Positions 3,955 through 5,384 of a stretch of 5,384 nt of DNA are shown here, one piece after another. Within the stretch, counting starts at the first letter, position 1; every line of letters begins with the position of its first letter. This stretch comes from Chloroflexi bacterium RBG_13_46_14. Lineage in GTDB: Bacteria > Chloroflexota > Dehalococcoidia > Dehalococcoidales > UBA2162. Below the pieces are notes generated by a model, which saw only the letters and a list, made by a program, of their open reading frames with translations, ran no database searches and was not told the DNA's origin. The stretch is from assembly GCA_001796415.1 (NCBI GenBank), contig MGML01000136.1, positions 4,022 through 9,405 on the forward strand, written 5' to 3'. A program made the position numbers and the translations under genes.

Positions 3955-5384
3955 TTGTATCTTATATTCTTATGTAGTGGCTGGATCGCCGGTATCTTAT
4001 TCGGCTCATTATTTTCGCTACCCGCGTTTCTGGCATTCACGGGGCTGATCCCCCTTTTCCTTGCTCTAAAAGTCACAACACACAGGAGAGTAGCTATCCT
4101 GGCAGGCTTGTTTATGATTACTTTCTTCTCCGGGAATTATTTTTATACCTGCAACCTTCTTGATAATGACGAACATGAACTCAGTTTTTATAATGGCAGG
4201 GATAATCTCCTGATCAAAGGAGTGATAGGAAGGGATCCGGAACCGGGTGATAAAAATACACGACTCCAAGTCGACGTCAACTCTGGTTTGGTCGACGGCG
4301 AATGGCGGGATGTTTCCGGTACAGCTCTAGTCTTTGTCCCTCTCTACTCAGACTATAACTACGGCGACCTGCTTCTTATACGGGGTTCGCCAGAAATACC
4401 TCCTCAGCTTGAGGATTTCGATTATGCAACATACCTGGCAAGAAAAGGAATCTATTCAACTATTTATTATCCGGATATAACCGTCCTTGATACCGGAATG
4501 GGCATCAAGCCGATGGAATGGATATGCGCTTTTAGAAATGATCTGGCCGGGGTAATAGATCAAACGATGCCCGAACCACAGGCTGCCCTTACCAAAGGAA
4601 TATTACTGGGGATGCGAAGCACCATTCCTTCATCCACCAGGGACGATTTCAGTCATACCGGAACTGCCCATCTTCTGGCTATTTCGGGTTTGCATCTTAC
4701 TATTATCGCAGGGATCCTGGTTTATCTGGGTAGCAGGATTTTTGGCAAGAAAGGTTATGTATACGTCTGGATGACAATTGCAGCTATCTGGATATATGCA
4801 GTTCTCACCGGTATGAATCCACCGGTACTGCGTTCCGTCCAGATGCTTAGCCTTTTCCTTGCGGCGGAACTGTTTGGCAGACAGAGAAGTTCGATTATTG
4901 CCCTTTTCTTTGCCGCTGCTTTGATGTCCGGTTTCAATCCTCAGATACTATGGGATCCTTCTTTCCAGTTGAGTTTTGCAGCTATGACCGGCCTGGTATT
5001 CATTTTTCCTTTGTTACAGTCACTGTCCAGAAAGGTAATTATTTCCAGGTTCGGAGAAACCGGCATACTCTCCGGAATCACGACAGCCATTGCGGATAGT
5101 TTCAATGTTAGTTTCAGTGCTCTTGCGGCCGTCTGGCCTCTGATCGCTTACTATTTTGGAATTATCTCGCCGGTTGCCCCCATAGCAACATTTATTGCAC
5201 TACCGGCATTACCCGGAGTTATTATTACTGGTTTCCTGAGTGGAGTGACGGGACTCATCTTTCTTCCTGCCGCGCAGGTCATTGCCTGGATAGGCTGGCT
5301 TTTTACCTCTTATATTCTCCTGATAGTGAGGGCTTGCACCTTTATTCCTGCAATAGAGAATCATTCCATTGGGTTCTTACCCCT
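3955..5384 (+). CDS. comEC: ComEC/Rec2 competence DNA channel (3' partial, runs off right edge)
   Basis: ComEC is the polytopic inner-membrane channel that carries single-stranded DNA into the cytoplasm during natural transformation. The frame is open without a stop to the window end (476 complete codons). With TTG 3955 as start the protein begins MYLIFLCSGWIAGILFGSL, a typical ComEC first helix, and AGG (3947-3949) lies five bases upstream. No ATG occurs in frame until 4114, inside the membrane region. Two or more N-terminal helices (about 1-62) are followed by an extracytoplasmic OB-like region (about 65-190). The Competence domain then shows ALTKGILLGMRSTIP (211-225), the hallmark HLLAISGLHLTII (239-251), NPPVLRSVQM (288-297) and WDPSFQLSFAAMTGL (333-347), then further helices. 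A C-terminal metallo-beta-lactamase-like nuclease domain, present in many ComECs, would lie beyond the window and cannot be judged. There is no sign of damage in the visible part. Confidence 0.95.
   Translation, partial: MYLIFLCSGWIAGILFGSLFSLPAFLAFTGLIPLFLALKVTTHRRVAILAGLFMITFFSGNYFYTCNLLDNDEHELSFYNGRDNLLIKGVIGRDPEPGDKNTRLQVDVNSGLVDGEWRDVSGTALVFVPLYSDYNYGDLLLIRGSPEIPPQLEDFDYATYLARKGIYSTIYYPDITVLDTGMGIKPMEWICAFRNDLAGVIDQTMPEPQAALTKGILLGMRSTIPSSTRDDFSHTGTAHLLAISGLHLTIIAGILVYLGSRIFGKKGYVYVWMTIAAIWIYAVLTGMNPPVLRSVQMLSLFLAAELFGRQRSSIIALFFAAALMSGFNPQILWDPSFQLSFAAMTGLVFIFPLLQSLSRKVIISRFGETGILSGITTAIADSFNVSFSALAAVWPLIAYYFGIISPVAPIATFIALPALPGVIITGFLSGVTGLIFLPAAQVIAWIGWLFTSYILLIVRACTFIPAIENHSIGFLP

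Noticed and set aside
4066..4269. 67-residue minus-strand open frame
   Set aside because: It is antisense to comEC, whose frame is continuous and family-like here.
1..5384. CRISPR arrays, insertion sequences, tRNA genes, attachment sites
   Set aside because: I saw no regularly spaced repeats, transposase-like frames, cloverleaf sequences or terminal inverted repeats.

Overview
The window reads as bacterial chromosome, probably from a Chloroflexota lineage related to Dehalococcoidia. That placement is an inference with moderate confidence. It rests on a 23S rRNA gene with its own promoter and no 16S gene upstream, moderate GC content, frequent TTG/GTG starts, and Trk-type K+ transport genes beside a comEA-comEC pair. 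No single signature in the window proves the taxonomy.

Layout. Positions 1-270 hold the 5' end of a 23S rRNA gene on the minus strand; the rest lies off the left edge. Positions 271-668 contain no protein gene but carry two divergent near-consensus sigma-70 promoters. One points left into the 23S gene, with an extended -10, an A-rich upstream tract, a leader hairpin and a boxA-like sequence. The other points right. The right-going promoter precedes an unrecognised 59-residue ORF (669-848), and then a broken potassium-transport locus (860-1663). In that locus the N-terminal NAD-binding domain of TrkA runs directly into a piece of TrkH (first pore loop, different frame), which runs into the C-terminal quarter of TrkH (frame shifted back). 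Two internal deletions explain this best.

A second, intact cluster follows: a universal stress protein (1751-2185), an RCK N-domain-only protein of 137 residues (2194-2607), and a full TrkA/RCK protein of 221 residues (2607-3272). These genes are tightly spaced; the last two overlap by one base (TAATG). They look like the cytoplasmic regulatory part of a K+ uptake or channel system. No complete membrane subunit is visible in the window; the only membrane remnant is the TrkH C-terminal module just upstream.

After a 144-bp gap comes a DNA-uptake (competence) operon: comEA (3417-3929), a membrane-anchored DNA receptor, and comEC (from 3955, running off the right edge), the inner-membrane DNA channel. 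Both appear to start at TTG.

The point most worth following up is the rearranged trkA-trkH region. It is most likely a pseudogene, but it leaves a complete single M1-P-M2 pore unit in an open frame, next to an RCK N-domain-only protein coupled to a full RCK.
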